From: Paraburkholderia sp. IMGN_8
GTDB taxonomy: Bacteria; Pseudomonadota; Gammaproteobacteria; Burkholderiales; Burkholderiaceae
NCBI RefSeq assembly: GCF_038050405.1
Contig: NZ_CP150901.1
Span: forward strand, 1 to 64,000
DNA length: 64,000 nt
Direction of reading: 5' to 3'
Shown here: positions 47,760 through 57,149 of the stretch, one piece after another
How positions within the stretch are numbered: the first letter of the stretch is position 1
Layout: every line of letters begins with the position of its first letter
The notes under the pieces: generated by a model
Told to the model about the DNA's origin: nothing
The model's database searches: none
Seen by the model: the letters and a program-made list of their open reading frames with translations, nothing else
Position numbers and translations under genes: made by a program

Positions 47760-48593
47760 GTGGCATCCAGCAAAACTCTGCTCATCACTGGCGTCAGCAG
47801 CGGCTTTGGTCGTGCGCTCGCACAAGAAGCGCTAGCGGTGGGTCACAAAGTCGTAGGTACAGTGAGAAGTGCGCAGGCAAAGCGCGATTTCGAGTCTCTG
47901 TCCACGAATGCTGCTTTGGGACGTGCGCTCGACGTGACCGACTTCGACGAGGTCGACGGCGTCGTGGCAGAAATCGAGGCTAACGTGGGGCCCATCGATG
48001 TGCTGGTCAACAATGCCGGCTACGGCCACGAGGGCATCATGGAAGAATCGCCGTTGTCGGAAATGCGCCGACAGTTCGATGTGAATGTATTTGGCGCGGT
48101 CGCCATGATGAAGGCCGTCCTGCCTTTCATGCGTAAGCGCCGCCGCGGCCACATTCTGAATATCACGTCGATGGGCGGCTACATCACCATGCCGGGAATC
48201 GCTTATTACTGCGGGAGCAAATTTGCACTGGAGGGCATCTCCGAGGCGCTTGGCAAAGAGGTCAAGCCTTTCGGTATTGCCGTGACAGCCGTGGCGCCGG
48301 GCTCGTTTCGCACTGATTGGGCGGGCCGCTCGATGACGCGGACGCCCCGCTCGATTCCGGATTACGACCATATCTTCGACCCCATCCGCAAAGCCCGTGA
48401 GGAAAAAAGCGGCAAGCAATTGGGAGATCCCAGGAAAGCAGCACGCGCAATGCTGGCCGCCATTGCTACGGATCACCCGCCCGCGCATCTTTTGCTCGGT
48501 AGCGACGCGCTCGGGCTCGTGCGAGACAAATTGTCGACATTGAACGTTGAAATCGGTGCGTGGGAGGCTACTACTGTCTCGACGGACGGCTGA
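47760..48593 (+). CDS. SDR-family oxidoreductase
   Basis: This 277-residue SDR starts at GTG (47760) after GGAGAAGC. It has LLITGVSSGFGRALAQEALA, VNNAGYGHEGIMEESPLSEM, NITSMGGYITMPGIAYYCGS (Ser and Tyr, with Lys in GSKFALEGISEAL) and a long tail (LLGSDALGLVRDKLSTLNVE) usual for this subgroup of ketoreductase-like SDRs. It is divergent from the AraC gene and probably under its control. Its last 121 bp overlap the 3' end of the minus-strand QueA-like gene; the SDR ending is the conserved one. Confidence 0.9.
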   Translation: MASSKTLLITGVSSGFGRALAQEALAVGHKVVGTVRSAQAKRDFESLSTNAALGRALDVTDFDEVDGVVAEIEANVGPIDVLVNNAGYGHEGIMEESPLSEMRRQFDVNVFGAVAMMKAVLPFMRKRRRGHILNITSMGGYITMPGIAYYCGSKFALEGISEALGKEVKPFGIAVTAVAPGSFRTDWAGRSMTRTPRSIPDYDHIFDPIRKAREEKSGKQLGDPRKAARAMLAAIATDHPPAHLLLGSDALGLVRDKLSTLNVEIGAWEATTVSTDG

Positions 48594-49705
48594 AGACCGC
48601 TGAGACGGAAAATCTGTCGAAAACCGTATCCGGCCGGGCTCACTTTCGTATGCTGCATGTCGTCCTTGCGCCGTTCGATCCACACCGAATCACCGAATTC
48701 ATGCGTCCGATAATGGCGGGCTTCGAGCGCGGTTGTCACGCGGGCAAGCGTCGCGCAGTCTGCGAACGCGCGTAGCAGCTCGTAGTGACTCGAACCGGGT
48801 TCATGCGCGCCGGACACAATAACGTCGACTATACGCAAGCGCGTGTCCGGTCCGATCCGTTGCGTAGCTATCCCGTCGCCGGCATGGACGATGCCATCCA
48901 CGCTGGCCGCATGCTCGAGCGCGCGCACGACCGTTGTGCCGATCGCCACGACGCGTCCCTGCCGTGCGCGTGTCGCATCGATCAACGCGGCAGTCGCGGC
49001 CGGAATCCGATAGGGTTCGTCGAACGGTAAGCGGCGATCGAGCCCAGCATCGCCTGTCGATGAAAGGCCGGCTGCATGCGTCAATGTCGCGAACGGAATG
49101 CGGCGCGCGCGCAGGCTTGCGACGGTGCGCCAGTCAAGCACGAAGCCGGCCGACGGCGGCTCAAACGCCACGGGCTGCGTGGCGATCGGCGTCCATACGT
49201 CCCACAACGCGAGCGCGCTGTCCAGATGCGCATACTGGACCGGCCTGCCATGCAGCGCGAACGCGTGCCAGATGTGCAGGGCGCTGCCGTCGAAGCGCAG
49301 TTCGACGAAGCGCGGATGAGCGAGAATCCGGACGACGGTTGCCGTCAGCGGGCCGAGCGTCAGCCGGTCGCCGGGCAATAGAGTGGGCGGGGCGGCGCGC
49401 GCTTCGGTCGGCGTATGGAAGTCACCGGCGCCGAACATGATCGCGCTGAAGCGCGCGACCTCGTCCGGGGCGAGCGAAGGCCGTCCTGCCAGCCGCACTT
49501 CGATCGTTTCGCCCGTCCGGTCGTGAGTGCCGTGCAGACTTGCAGGCAGCGTCGCGGCATCGTTCGCGATCACGCAATCGTCCGCACGAAGAAATGTGGC
49601 GAGTGCGCGTCGCGCGCGATGTTCGATGTGTCCGGAACGATCGACGACAAGCAGTCGCGCATCGTCAGGGCGTTGAATCGGCAGCGTGGCCGCGCGCATC
49701 GTCAC
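48473..49705 (-). CDS. Divergent QueA-family (tRNA ribosyltransferase-isomerase-like) paralogue
   Basis: This 410-residue protein belongs to the QueA family. The N-terminal barrel shows ARLLVVDRSGHIEHRARRAL, and the C-terminal part shows PPSAGFVLDWRTVASLRARR, RVVAIGTTVVRALEHAA, LRIVDVIVSGAHEPGSSHYE and HEFGDSVWI. QueA transfers the ribosyl part of SAM to 7-aminomethyl-7-deazaguanine in tRNA, but canonical residues such as LTLHVG and NFHLPKST are altered, so a different role is likely. About 45 residues after SVWIERR are unrelated and run antisense into the SDR gene. The GTG start overlaps the upstream SDR stop as GTGA. Confidence 0.8.
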   Translation of the reverse strand: MTMRAATLPIQRPDDARLLVVDRSGHIEHRARRALATFLRADDCVIANDAATLPASLHGTHDRTGETIEVRLAGRPSLAPDEVARFSAIMFGAGDFHTPTEARAAPPTLLPGDRLTLGPLTATVVRILAHPRFVELRFDGSALHIWHAFALHGRPVQYAHLDSALALWDVWTPIATQPVAFEPPSAGFVLDWRTVASLRARRIPFATLTHAAGLSSTGDAGLDRRLPFDEPYRIPAATAALIDATRARQGRVVAIGTTVVRALEHAASVDGIVHAGDGIATQRIGPDTRLRIVDVIVSGAHEPGSSHYELLRAFADCATLARVTTALEARHYRTHEFGDSVWIERRKDDMQHTKVSPAGYGFRQIFRLSGLQPSVETVVASHAPISTFNVDNLSRTSPSASLPSKRCAGG

Positions 49706-50430
49706 GATCTCCCATGCGTGGCGGAATTGCGCAACTCATGCAATGCCGACGCAATCGCGTCGGCGAACTCGTGTGCCGCGTCGGCGGGGTGCTTCAATGT
49801 CGCGGGGTCGTCACCGGGCGCGGCGAGCGCATGCAATGGCGTATCCATGTCACCCGGGTCGAGGGACAGCATCCGAATCCGCTGCGGGGCAAGCTCGACG
49901 CTCCAGATGCGGGACATCTGGCGCAGCGCCGCCTTGCTTGCGCCGTAGGCGCCCCATGTTGGGTACGGCTCGACGGCAGCATCGCTCGATACGTTCAGCA
50001 CGACGGCGCCACCGTGCTCTCGCGCGGCCGCCGCGAGCGAACCCAGCAATGCCTTGGTCAGCCGGAACGGGCCGAGCACATTTGTCGCCAGTGCGGCTTC
50101 GAAGTCTTCGCAGTTGGTGTCCGCGAAAAGCGCGAGCGGCACGGGCCCGAGCGACGACGCATTGTTCACCAGCACATCGACGCCGCCCAGCACGCCATTG
50201 ATCTGCAACGCGAGCGGATAGATGTCGCCTTTCATCGCTATGTCGCCGACGATGCCGGCGACTTTCGTGCGTGTGGCAGCCACGGAGGCGACCCGTTGCG
50301 CGCGACGGGCAACAAAGGCCACCGTCGCGCCGCGGGCGAGCAACTCGTCCATTAACACGAGGCCGAGTCCCGACGTGCCGCCCGTGAGGGCAACGCGAAT
50401 GCCGTCAAGGTTTCTGTCCGAATCGGTCAT
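49702..50430 (-). CDS. SDR-family oxidoreductase
   Basis: This 242-residue SDR shows RVALTGGTSGLGLVLMDELL (cofactor motif TGGTSGLG), VNNASSLGPVPLALF, NVSSDAAVEPYPTWGAYGAS (Ser and Tyr; Lys in GASKAAL) and DPGDMDTPLHALAAP. It overlaps the QueA-like gene by four bases, so the two make one minus-strand operon. The XRE-cupin gene is divergent about 120 bp away. Coupling an SDR to a QueA paralogue hints that the pair modifies one nucleoside- or SAM-derived molecule; this is inference. Confidence 0.9.
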   Translation of the reverse strand: MTDSDRNLDGIRVALTGGTSGLGLVLMDELLARGATVAFVARRAQRVASVAATRTKVAGIVGDIAMKGDIYPLALQINGVLGGVDVLVNNASSLGPVPLALFADTNCEDFEAALATNVLGPFRLTKALLGSLAAAAREHGGAVVLNVSSDAAVEPYPTWGAYGASKAALRQMSRIWSVELAPQRIRMLSLDPGDMDTPLHALAAPGDDPATLKHPADAAHEFADAIASALHELRNSATHGRS

Positions 50431-50548
50431 GCAGGTTCTCCAATCGCGGGCGGGACGCGCGTCAGCGGCGCCTTCCCGATGGCCTGATAATAAAAATGAC
50501 CCGTCGCCTGTCCCAGTGCGATGTCCAATTTCTTGTCAGAAAGTCGAT

Positions 50549-51145
50549 ATGATGGACGAGACCGCTCGTGAAACTGCCGATGAAATCGCTCACGCGGCCC
50601 AGCACATGGCCCGCAACCTGGTGGCGCTGCGGCACGCCCGCGCGTTGACACAGGAAGGGCTGGCGAAGGCGTCGGGCGTGCCGCGCTCGACGCTCGCCAA
50701 TCTGGAATCGGGTGAAGGCAATCCGTCGCTGAAGGTGCTGATGAAGGTGGCCGGTGCGCTCGGTGCGCCGCTTGACGAACTGCTTGCGTCGCCGCGCGCG
50801 AAGGTACGCAAGTGGTCAGCGGAGGACATTTCCGCGCAGAATCGCGGCAGCGGCTTGACGATCCGGCCGCTGGTTCCAGAGCCGGTGCGCGACAGCATTC
50901 TCGATACGATGGCATTCGCGCCCGGCGCCTATTTGCGCGGCACCCCCCATTTGCCGGGCACACGCGAGTACTTCACGTGTCTCGAAGGGCGGGTCGCCGT
51001 GTTTGTTGCGGGCGAGCGGCACGGACTCATTGCCGGTGACGTGCTGGCATTTCCCGGGCACGTGCCGCATTCGTATCGCAACGAGGATGCGCAGCGCAAG
51101 GCGCTGGGCGTATCGATCGTGATACTGGCGAAAGCGGGCATCTAA
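50549..51145 (+). CDS. XRE-family regulator with C-terminal cupin sensor
   Basis: This 198-residue regulator has an XRE helix-turn-helix (NLVALRHARALTQEGLAKAS, SGVPRSTLANLESGEGNPSL, residues about 22-62) and a C-terminal cupin (GTREYFTCLEGRVAVFVAGE, LAFPGHVPHSYRNED). Two adjacent ATG codons are possible starts (50549, 50552). A much longer frame from 50222 overlaps the divergent SDR and is not needed. It faces the SDR/QueA-like operon and probably controls it. The metal and ligand of the cupin are unknown. Confidence 0.9.
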   Translation: MMDETARETADEIAHAAQHMARNLVALRHARALTQEGLAKASGVPRSTLANLESGEGNPSLKVLMKVAGALGAPLDELLASPRAKVRKWSAEDISAQNRGSGLTIRPLVPEPVRDSILDTMAFAPGAYLRGTPHLPGTREYFTCLEGRVAVFVAGERHGLIAGDVLAFPGHVPHSYRNEDAQRKALGVSIVILAKAGI

Positions 51146-51951
51146 CCAACATCATGCGGCCTTCGAATTGGCGCTTGCGGTGTCGCGCGTGCAGCATGCG
51201 AAGCGGAAGGCGTGGAAGCGTATCTCAGGGACGGCGCGGTTGCATGCCCGCGTTTCCTTTTTGGGTCGGGACGTCGATGGTTCGTGGGGAGGTGCGTGCG
51301 TATCTAACGGCTTTGCCGGTCGTCGCTTCGTGCGCGCCATGGGGCAGAAATCGGCCAGAAGCGGCCTTTCGATACCTCGACTCAGATTCGCGACAATCTC
51401 GAGGTTTCTGCGTTAGTCGATGATATTCTGCGGATGCCACGTTTCGTTGTCGTCGTAACGGTATAGCTCACTTCTTCGTCTGAAAAAGTGAATCTACTCG
51501 CGACAAGGTGTTGCACTTCACTTTTGATCGCGGCTTAGCTATCAGATCACGACTGCGGTGCTAGACCAGCGGCGATCAGATTCAGAATTTGTGCCATGTC
51601 CGCCGGTATCATGGGGCAAGGAGGTCTCGGCAGACGCGATGACGCATCCAACCTGCCGCGTTGCCGAAGCAAAAGCTTTTTTGCTGCATGCGAAAAATGC
51701 AGCTTCGGAGTGGGCGTTCAAGACAATTGGAAACGTTGTGGTTGTGCGATCGTCGAAAGGCGCAGTCGGGGCAGAAGCGGAACTTCGCTAACGGTTGATA
51801 CCTGGCAGCTTGCGAAGTTGGGACAAGGTACGTCTTGGTGTTCGCAGTAATCCAGTGCATGTGTCATGCATCAGGGTCCGGTCAGTCAACACGAATCCGA
51901 GGGGCCGGAACTCTGATTTTGAGTGCAAGCAATCAACCGCGGAGGTTTGCC
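51146..51951. other. Gene-poor stretch, about 800 bp
   Basis: No gene is supported. Overlapping frames at 51558-51791 (plus) and 51609-51860 (minus) have no domain and no strong ribosome site. The minus frame holds a Cys/His-containing stretch (FRFCPDCAFRRSHNH) that could be a remnant but matches nothing recognised. GGAGG at 51941 belongs to the methyltransferase gene. Confidence 0.45.
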
Positions 51952-52971
51952 ATGACCGACGATGGAACTGATGGCGATCGGGAAGCGCTGGATCTTCTCA
52001 TCCGAGGATTCCAGGTCTCGCGGATGCTCCGGTTGGTGGCTGATCTCGGTCTCGCGGACAAGATTCCAAAAGACGGCAGCCGCAATGTAGGCGACCTGGC
52101 CACAGCCTGTGCAGTGCTTGCTTCACCACTGCTTCGAGTGCTACGCGCGCTGGCTGCTTTCGGCGTCTTTCGCATCGGCGCGGACGGAAGCGTTTCCCAC
52201 TCTCCGCGCTCCGTGCTCCTGAGGACCGATCAACCGAACAGTCTTCACCATGGAGCCAGGTTCTGGACTGCGCCCGGCTCGTGGAAGGCTTGGGGCGTTC
52301 TGGATGCTGCGCTTGCTGGCGACACTCCGCATCAGGCCGCCTGGAACATGAGCCGCTTCCAGTACCTTCGTGAACACACCGACGAGGCTCGGAATTTTGA
52401 TGCCTTCATGGCGAACTTCCCCGACCATCGGCACCAGGCGCTTGCCGCCAGCTATGACTTTTCCGGGGCGAAGCTAATCATCGACATCGGTGGTGGCAAC
52501 GGAGAGGCGCTGCGTCGCATACTCGCCCGGTTCCCGGCGCCGCGCGGATTGGTTTTTGACCGCGATGACGTCGTAGCGGCGATAGCGCCAGAAGCGCGAT
52601 CGAGCGGAAGAATCGATGTCCAAGGCGGGAGCTTCCTTGATCTCGTCCCTGAAGGCGCGGACATCTACCTCCTGGTCCGCGTTCTGCACGACTGGTCCGA
52701 CGACGATTGCATTCGAATCCTGCGCAACTGCCGTGCCGCAATGACCCCTAGCGCACGCTTGCTGATCGTTGAGCAGATCCTCGAGCCCGACCCGGCGCTC
52801 GGACGGCCGTCGAGTTATCTGGTCGACACACAGATGATGGCCATGTTCGGTACCGCGCGGGAGCGTACAGAAGCCGAATTCGGCGAACTGCTCCAAACCT
52901 CAGGCTTGGGGCTTGAGCGCGTAATTGAAACCGCATCGCCGGTGTGGGTCATGGAGGTTATCCCGATGTGA
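51952..52971 (+). CDS. SAM-dependent O-methyltransferase (family 2, acetylserotonin-type)
   Basis: This 339-residue protein has an N-terminal dimerisation/winged-helix part (LLIRGFQVSRMLRLVADLGL, ADKIPKDGSRNVGDLA) and a C-terminal Rossmann methyltransferase domain with the SAM loop LIIDIGGGNGEALRRILARF (about residues 168-187), FDRDDV, QGGSFLDLVPEGADIYLLVR, LHDWSDDDCIRILRNCR and LIVEQIL. The His-Asp-Trp pattern is typical of plant- and polyketide-type O-methyltransferases. The ATG at 51952 follows GGAGGT. It stands alone, so the natural substrate (phenolic or polyketide hydroxyl) is unknown. Confidence 0.9.
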   Translation: MTDDGTDGDREALDLLIRGFQVSRMLRLVADLGLADKIPKDGSRNVGDLATACAVLASPLLRVLRALAAFGVFRIGADGSVSHSPRSVLLRTDQPNSLHHGARFWTAPGSWKAWGVLDAALAGDTPHQAAWNMSRFQYLREHTDEARNFDAFMANFPDHRHQALAASYDFSGAKLIIDIGGGNGEALRRILARFPAPRGLVFDRDDVVAAIAPEARSSGRIDVQGGSFLDLVPEGADIYLLVRVLHDWSDDDCIRILRNCRAAMTPSARLLIVEQILEPDPALGRPSSYLVDTQMMAMFGTARERTEAEFGELLQTSGLGLERVIETASPVWVMEVIPM

Positions 52972-53218
52972 GCGTGCGGCGCCCTCGCGCTGTCCGCTTC
53001 GGAGAAAACCGGAAGACCGCTCCGGGTCGTTCAGAGCCACTTGTCCGTAGCTTCGCTGGCGTGATTGCCGGACTGCATTCGAAATTTGTCGCGCGCTCCC
53101 AGGCTTATCGGGCGTCAGCAGCGGACGGGCGCCAGCGACCTCCCTTCATCGACACCTGACAGTCCTTTCGCTGTGTCTTGATAGACTTGCGCTTACGTAA
53201 AAAAACGGGGGAAAACGC

Positions 53219-54220
53219 GTGAGCCTCGACGAATACTACAAGCGGCTAAGTCTGCCGGGCACTGCGTCGCCGGCAGACGTCAAGCGCGCGTACCGACGGC
53301 TAAGAGCAAAGTACCACCCGGATCGCAACAAGGGGCGCGAATCGGCAGTCGAGCCGGTGTTCAAGCGCATTCAGGAAGCGTTTGAGATTCTGACCGGCGA
53401 GCGTGAGCTGCCCGTGTCCAGCCCGGCGGCGGCATCGACTGAGCGGCGCGGCAAGCCAGCACACTCGCGCGAACACCGTAGCCCGCCTCCGATGCGCGGC
53501 GCGAACTGCCTGATCGAACTTTTCGTGCCGCTCGAAGCCGCGATCCACGGCGGCGAGGTCGAAGCGAGCTATCCGGTGAAGGGACCATGTCACCAATGTC
53601 AAGAAAGGGTTTCCCAGTGCGCGAGCTGCTACGGCAGCGGTCTGTCGGTCTCGGGCATGGACTGCATCGCCTGTGGGGGAACCGGTCGCCCGCCAGCGAG
53701 TGAGCAGTGTCAAACGTGTCTCGGTACGGGTATCAGAACCTGTCGGAAGTCCGAGACAGTGAAGGTTCCAGCGGGTGTGTGGGATGGCCAGCGTCTTGTC
53801 GTCGAAGGTGGTGGCCATCCCGGGTCGAATGGTGGTCCGCCGGGCGACGCGATCTTCTCGGTCGCGATTGTATGCAGCGCGGCCTTTCGTCGCGACGGCC
53901 TGAATCTCGCAAGCGAGATTCAGGTTGATTTCGTGACAGCCACGCTCGGCGGTAACTTCGAAGCGCAGATCCTGTGCCGTGCGTACCAGATGGCGATTCC
54001 GCCGAACGCGCAGCAGGGCAGCACGATCCGTCTACCCGGACATGGACTCACGGACCGCACCGGCTCGCGCGGTGACCTGACGCTGCAATTGGTGCTCGCG
54101 ATGCCGGCTGCGGCTTCACATCTCACCGACAACGAGCGACAACGGCTGCGCGAGATGTTTGCGGACGCTGGGCGTCGCGCAATGCAGGCAATTCCAGCAC
54201 GCTCGCAAAACAATTTCTGA
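53219..54220 (+). CDS. DnaJ-like chaperone with compressed zinc-finger region
   Basis: This 333-residue protein begins at GTG with a J-domain (HPD at 33-35). It lacks a clear Gly/Phe region, and has four CxxC pairs (CHQC 124-127, CASC 134-137, CIAC 149-152, CQTC 164-167) and a C-terminal substrate domain (KVPAGVWDGQRLVVEGGGHP, GSTIRLPGHGLTDRTGSRGD). In DnaJ the CxxCxGxG modules are further apart; here the first pair lacks GxG and lies only six residues from the second. It should stimulate a DnaK ATPase. It opens a heat-stress cluster (CbpA, CbpM, two Hsp20), but no dnaK is here. Confidence 0.88.
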   Translation: MSLDEYYKRLSLPGTASPADVKRAYRRLRAKYHPDRNKGRESAVEPVFKRIQEAFEILTGERELPVSSPAAASTERRGKPAHSREHRSPPPMRGANCLIELFVPLEAAIHGGEVEASYPVKGPCHQCQERVSQCASCYGSGLSVSGMDCIACGGTGRPPASEQCQTCLGTGIRTCRKSETVKVPAGVWDGQRLVVEGGGHPGSNGGPPGDAIFSVAIVCSAAFRRDGLNLASEIQVDFVTATLGGNFEAQILCRAYQMAIPPNAQQGSTIRLPGHGLTDRTGSRGDLTLQLVLAMPAAASHLTDNERQRLREMFADAGRRAMQAIPARSQNNF

Positions 54221-54502
54221 ATACTTTCCGTTCGTGTTGGGCGACGAAAGGCGGCCATGAAGCGACATTCGCCCGCACCGTAGTTCGGACATTCAGGCGT
54301 CGGTTGCGCCCGGGAAGCGGCCATTCAATTCGCGGGGTTGTAGCTCGCTTCATCGGCCGAAGCAGTCGTCAGTCCGTCACCAAGGCAATGGCCGGCAGGG
54401 GTTGTTCCGTTGACAACGGATGAGCAGCTCGGGCGAACGGCAGCTTTGACCGTTGGGCAGCGAACGGATCCGTTGCGGCACCTCGGCGTGGATATGCCAA
54501 CA

Positions 54503-54653
54503 CCTAGCTCGGCGTTCGAATGGAGTCTGCCTGGGCGGCTTCAGTTCCGGCTATTCTTCTCGTACGCCAGACAAAAAAAGCCGGCGCTTAGCCGGCTTCT
54601 CCTAACTGCTCTTCAGCAGTCTCGCGACTGACGCTTATCAGACGCGCTGTCCC
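54503..54653. repeat. 151-bp direct repeat, copy 1
   Basis: This element recurs at 59255-59405 in the same orientation and the same length without gaps. The right-hand 95 bp (54559-54653) differ at only four positions; the left 56 bp are about 77% identical. It encloses a terminator-like hairpin and two more small hairpins. It flanks the CbpA/CbpM/Hsp20 segment with its partner. Confidence 0.85.
54573..54653 (-). ncRNA. Candidate small RNA, copy 1 (minus strand)
   Basis: Read on the minus strand, the conserved part of the repeat folds into CAGTC/GACTG and CTGCT/AGCAG hairpins. It then ends in AAGCCGGC-TAAGC-GCCGGCTT followed by a run of T, a canonical intrinsic terminator. The four differences between copies fall mainly in loops and between stems. 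No promoter with clear hexamers was found on the right, so the 5' end is approximate. It could instead be a terminator-only repeat. Confidence 0.5.
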
Positions 54654-55535
54654 TCAACGATAAGGTCGCATCTGCCCTCGCTACGGGGTGTGATCGTCTT
54701 GTTTCAGCCGACTGCGGGTGTCTGCTTGGGGGGCGACAATGATTGCGTCGGTCGGCCAAGATGTTTGTCGGTAAACCGGACTTCCTGCTTGACGCCGTCC
54801 AGCATGCTGAACATCGGGCATGCCGCTGCCCACCGGCGCGCGCATTTGCCGGTCGAGCATCTGGCCACCTTCCTGTGGCGGCGCACGGGCGGCGCGGCCC
54901 CTATACGTGGATCATTTTTCGGTCGGCGTAAACACGGTGACGACTTACCGGCCACGCATATGCCATAAGCTGCTCCTGAAGGGCAACGCCGAGCTGACGC
55001 GCTACGCCCTCGAGCAAGGACTGTTGCTTTACTCGACCCAGCATGTCCTTGCGGTAGCACCGCGCTGAAGGCACCGAACCGATCCGCAAGTCGGTGAAAC
55101 TGCGCCAGATCGCATTGATTCGGTACTACGGCGCCGAGCTTCCCGGAGAAGACTATGTTTCGGGCTTCCCGCGCCAGTTAAGCGCGGTCGGTCACGGGCC
55201 GCGAGCCCATTGACGGCGGTCCGCCGTGCCGCGCGAAGCTCAGTTGTCGAATGAAATAACCGCGCTTCGAGTGCCGTAGTCCGATCCTCAACCGCCGTTT
55301 GAGCTGCCGTCACGTTTAGACGGGTCGTTTGCGCCCGGTACGGGGTCTTTTTCAAGGTGGTGACGACGCATCGAGCAATGCACTCGTGAAATGCGGCAGC
55401 GGCGGTTTGGCGAACCTTTTCGGTCGCTAGAACGATGTGCAGCGAATTGTTATAGTAAAAGGACACTGAGGCACCCGGTCGGCGACCCCGCGCGTCCATC
55501 GACGTCGGTCCCCCAACTTTTAGTCGGCCTGCGAA

Positions 55536-56552
55536 ATGAAATACAAGGACTATTACGAGATCCTGGGACTGCAGCGAACCGCGACGCAGGACGACGTCAA
55601 GCGCGCCTATCGTAAGCTGGCGCGCAAATATCACCCAGACCTCACTAAGCAATCCGACGGGGAGGACCGCTTCAAGGAAGTGGGTGAGGCCTATCAGGTG
55701 CTCAAAGACACTGAGAAACGCGCAGCCTACGACCGAATAGGCGGCCAATGGCAGAACGGCCAGGATTTTAGGCCGCCGCCGCACTGGGATGAAGGCTTCG
55801 AATTCCGCGGCGCGCGCAACGAGGGGAGCGCGAATCCCGACTTCAGTGACTTCTTCGAAGCGATGTTTGGCGGAGCAGACACCGGTGTGCATTCTCGGCA
55901 AAGAAAAATGCATACCACACGATCGGCTCACGACGCGAAAGTGGCCAGGGATCTGGAGGGTGCCTATCGTGGGGCGCACTTCTCAGCTTCTGGGCAGGAT
56001 CACCACGCCAAAGTGGTAGTCGATCTTGCCGATGCCTATCGTGGGGCGCAACGCTCAATTTCTCTGCAAATGCCGGTCATCGATGCGCAGGGCCATGTCA
56101 TCCTGCAATCTCGGACGCTGAACGTCTCTATTCCGAAGGGCGTGCGTGCTGGGCAGCACCTGCGGCTTGCCGGGCAGGGTGGTGCAGGATTGGGAGGTGG
56201 ATCCGCCGGTGATCTATATCTGGAAATTGCCTTTCGGGAGCATCCGCGTTTTCGCGTCGATGGGCGCGATGTCTCGCTCGACGTTCCGGTGGCGCCCTGG
56301 GAAGCGGCGCTCGGCGCAAATGTCACGGTCCCGACGCCTGACGGCTCCGTCGAAATGACCGTGCCACAGGGCTCGGCCGGCGGCCGGCGGCTGCGACTCA
56401 AGGGCAAGGGGATTCCGGCGAACCCGCCGGGCGACCTGTACGTGGTATTGAACATCGCGCTGCCACCGGCCAACACCGAGAACGCTAAGGCGGCATACGA
56501 CACGATGCGACAAGCGTTCAACTTCGACCCGCGTGCGAATTTTTACGGGTAA
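55536..56552 (+). CDS. cbpA: CbpA-type DnaJ homologue with an internal duplication
   Basis: This 338-residue class B J-protein has a J-domain (MKYKDYYEILGLQRTATQDD, HPD at 33-35), a Gly/Phe-like region (about 70-120) and two C-terminal substrate domains (VSIPKGVRAGQHLRLAGQGG, AGGRRLRLKGKGIPANPPGD). It has no zinc finger, as in CbpA. A 24-residue unit is repeated in tandem at the start of the first substrate domain: HDAKVARDLEGAYRGA (132-147) and HHAKVVVDLADAYRGA (156-171). CbpA works with DnaK under stress. The cbpM gene follows after 6 bp. Confidence 0.92.
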   Translation: MKYKDYYEILGLQRTATQDDVKRAYRKLARKYHPDLTKQSDGEDRFKEVGEAYQVLKDTEKRAAYDRIGGQWQNGQDFRPPPHWDEGFEFRGARNEGSANPDFSDFFEAMFGGADTGVHSRQRKMHTTRSAHDAKVARDLEGAYRGAHFSASGQDHHAKVVVDLADAYRGAQRSISLQMPVIDAQGHVILQSRTLNVSIPKGVRAGQHLRLAGQGGAGLGGGSAGDLYLEIAFREHPRFRVDGRDVSLDVPVAPWEAALGANVTVPTPDGSVEMTVPQGSAGGRRLRLKGKGIPANPPGDLYVVLNIALPPANTENAKAAYDTMRQAFNFDPRANFYG

Positions 56553-56558
56553 TGGATC

Positions 56559-56882
56559 ATGAAAGAATCGGTGACGACCTATTTGGAAGGCCAGATTGTC
56601 GAGGAAGACGTCGAGTTCACGTTCGTTGAATTGTGTCGAGCGAGCGGTGCGTCGGAAGAGCAGTTGACCATGTGGATTTCTGAAGGTGCATTCGAACCCC
56701 AAGGCCCCCGACCAGAGGAATGGCGGTTTAGTGGCGCGGCGCTACGCCGCGTGCGTACCGCTCACCGGCTAGCGCGCGACCTGGAGATCAATGCTCCCGG
56801 GATTGCGCTCGCTCTGGATCTGCTCGACGAAATCGACACGTTGCGGGCGCGGTCTGGGCGCTCGTATGGCCGCACAGCATAG
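56559..56882 (+). CDS. cbpM: Chaperone modulator CbpM
   Basis: This 107-residue MerR-like helical protein has EEDVEFTFVELCRASGASEE, WISEGAFEPQGPRPEEWRFS and RRVRTAHRLARDLEINAPGI, then ALDLLDEIDTLRAR as a terminal helix. CbpM binds the J-domain of CbpA and blocks its action on DnaK. The length and position, six bases behind cbpA, match the known cbpAM operon. Confidence 0.9.
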   Translation: MKESVTTYLEGQIVEEDVEFTFVELCRASGASEEQLTMWISEGAFEPQGPRPEEWRFSGAALRRVRTAHRLARDLEINAPGIALALDLLDEIDTLRARSGRSYGRTA

Positions 56883-57149
56883 TCTCGACAGACGTCAGCG
56901 AGATCGTCCGAGTTGGTAGCGGTCATGGTGTCGCGCGGTGGACGGTGGAAGCAGCTGCTGAGTTCTCGGTTTGGTCCGGAAAACCGTCTGCTAAGGGTAA
57001 GCTACCTTTTGCCACCGTCGGCACGCTCACGCCTTCCGTGTTCCAGATAGCACCGCGTTGATTGCATGCATGGTCCTGGGATTGTGCCGGGGCGCGCGAC
57101 CAGTCCAGCCTCACTCCAGACCCGGTCGCGCGGTGTCTTTCATCATCGT

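Larger units (their letters stand above)
54221..55535. other. Long gap between the two J-protein genes, with one repeat copy
   Basis: About 1.3 kb without a supported gene. It holds one copy of the structured repeat (54503-54653). Frames at 54704-55068 and 55029-55979 have no recognisable domains, and the latter is antisense to cbpA. Composition and broken frames suggest decayed accessory DNA. Confidence 0.5.
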
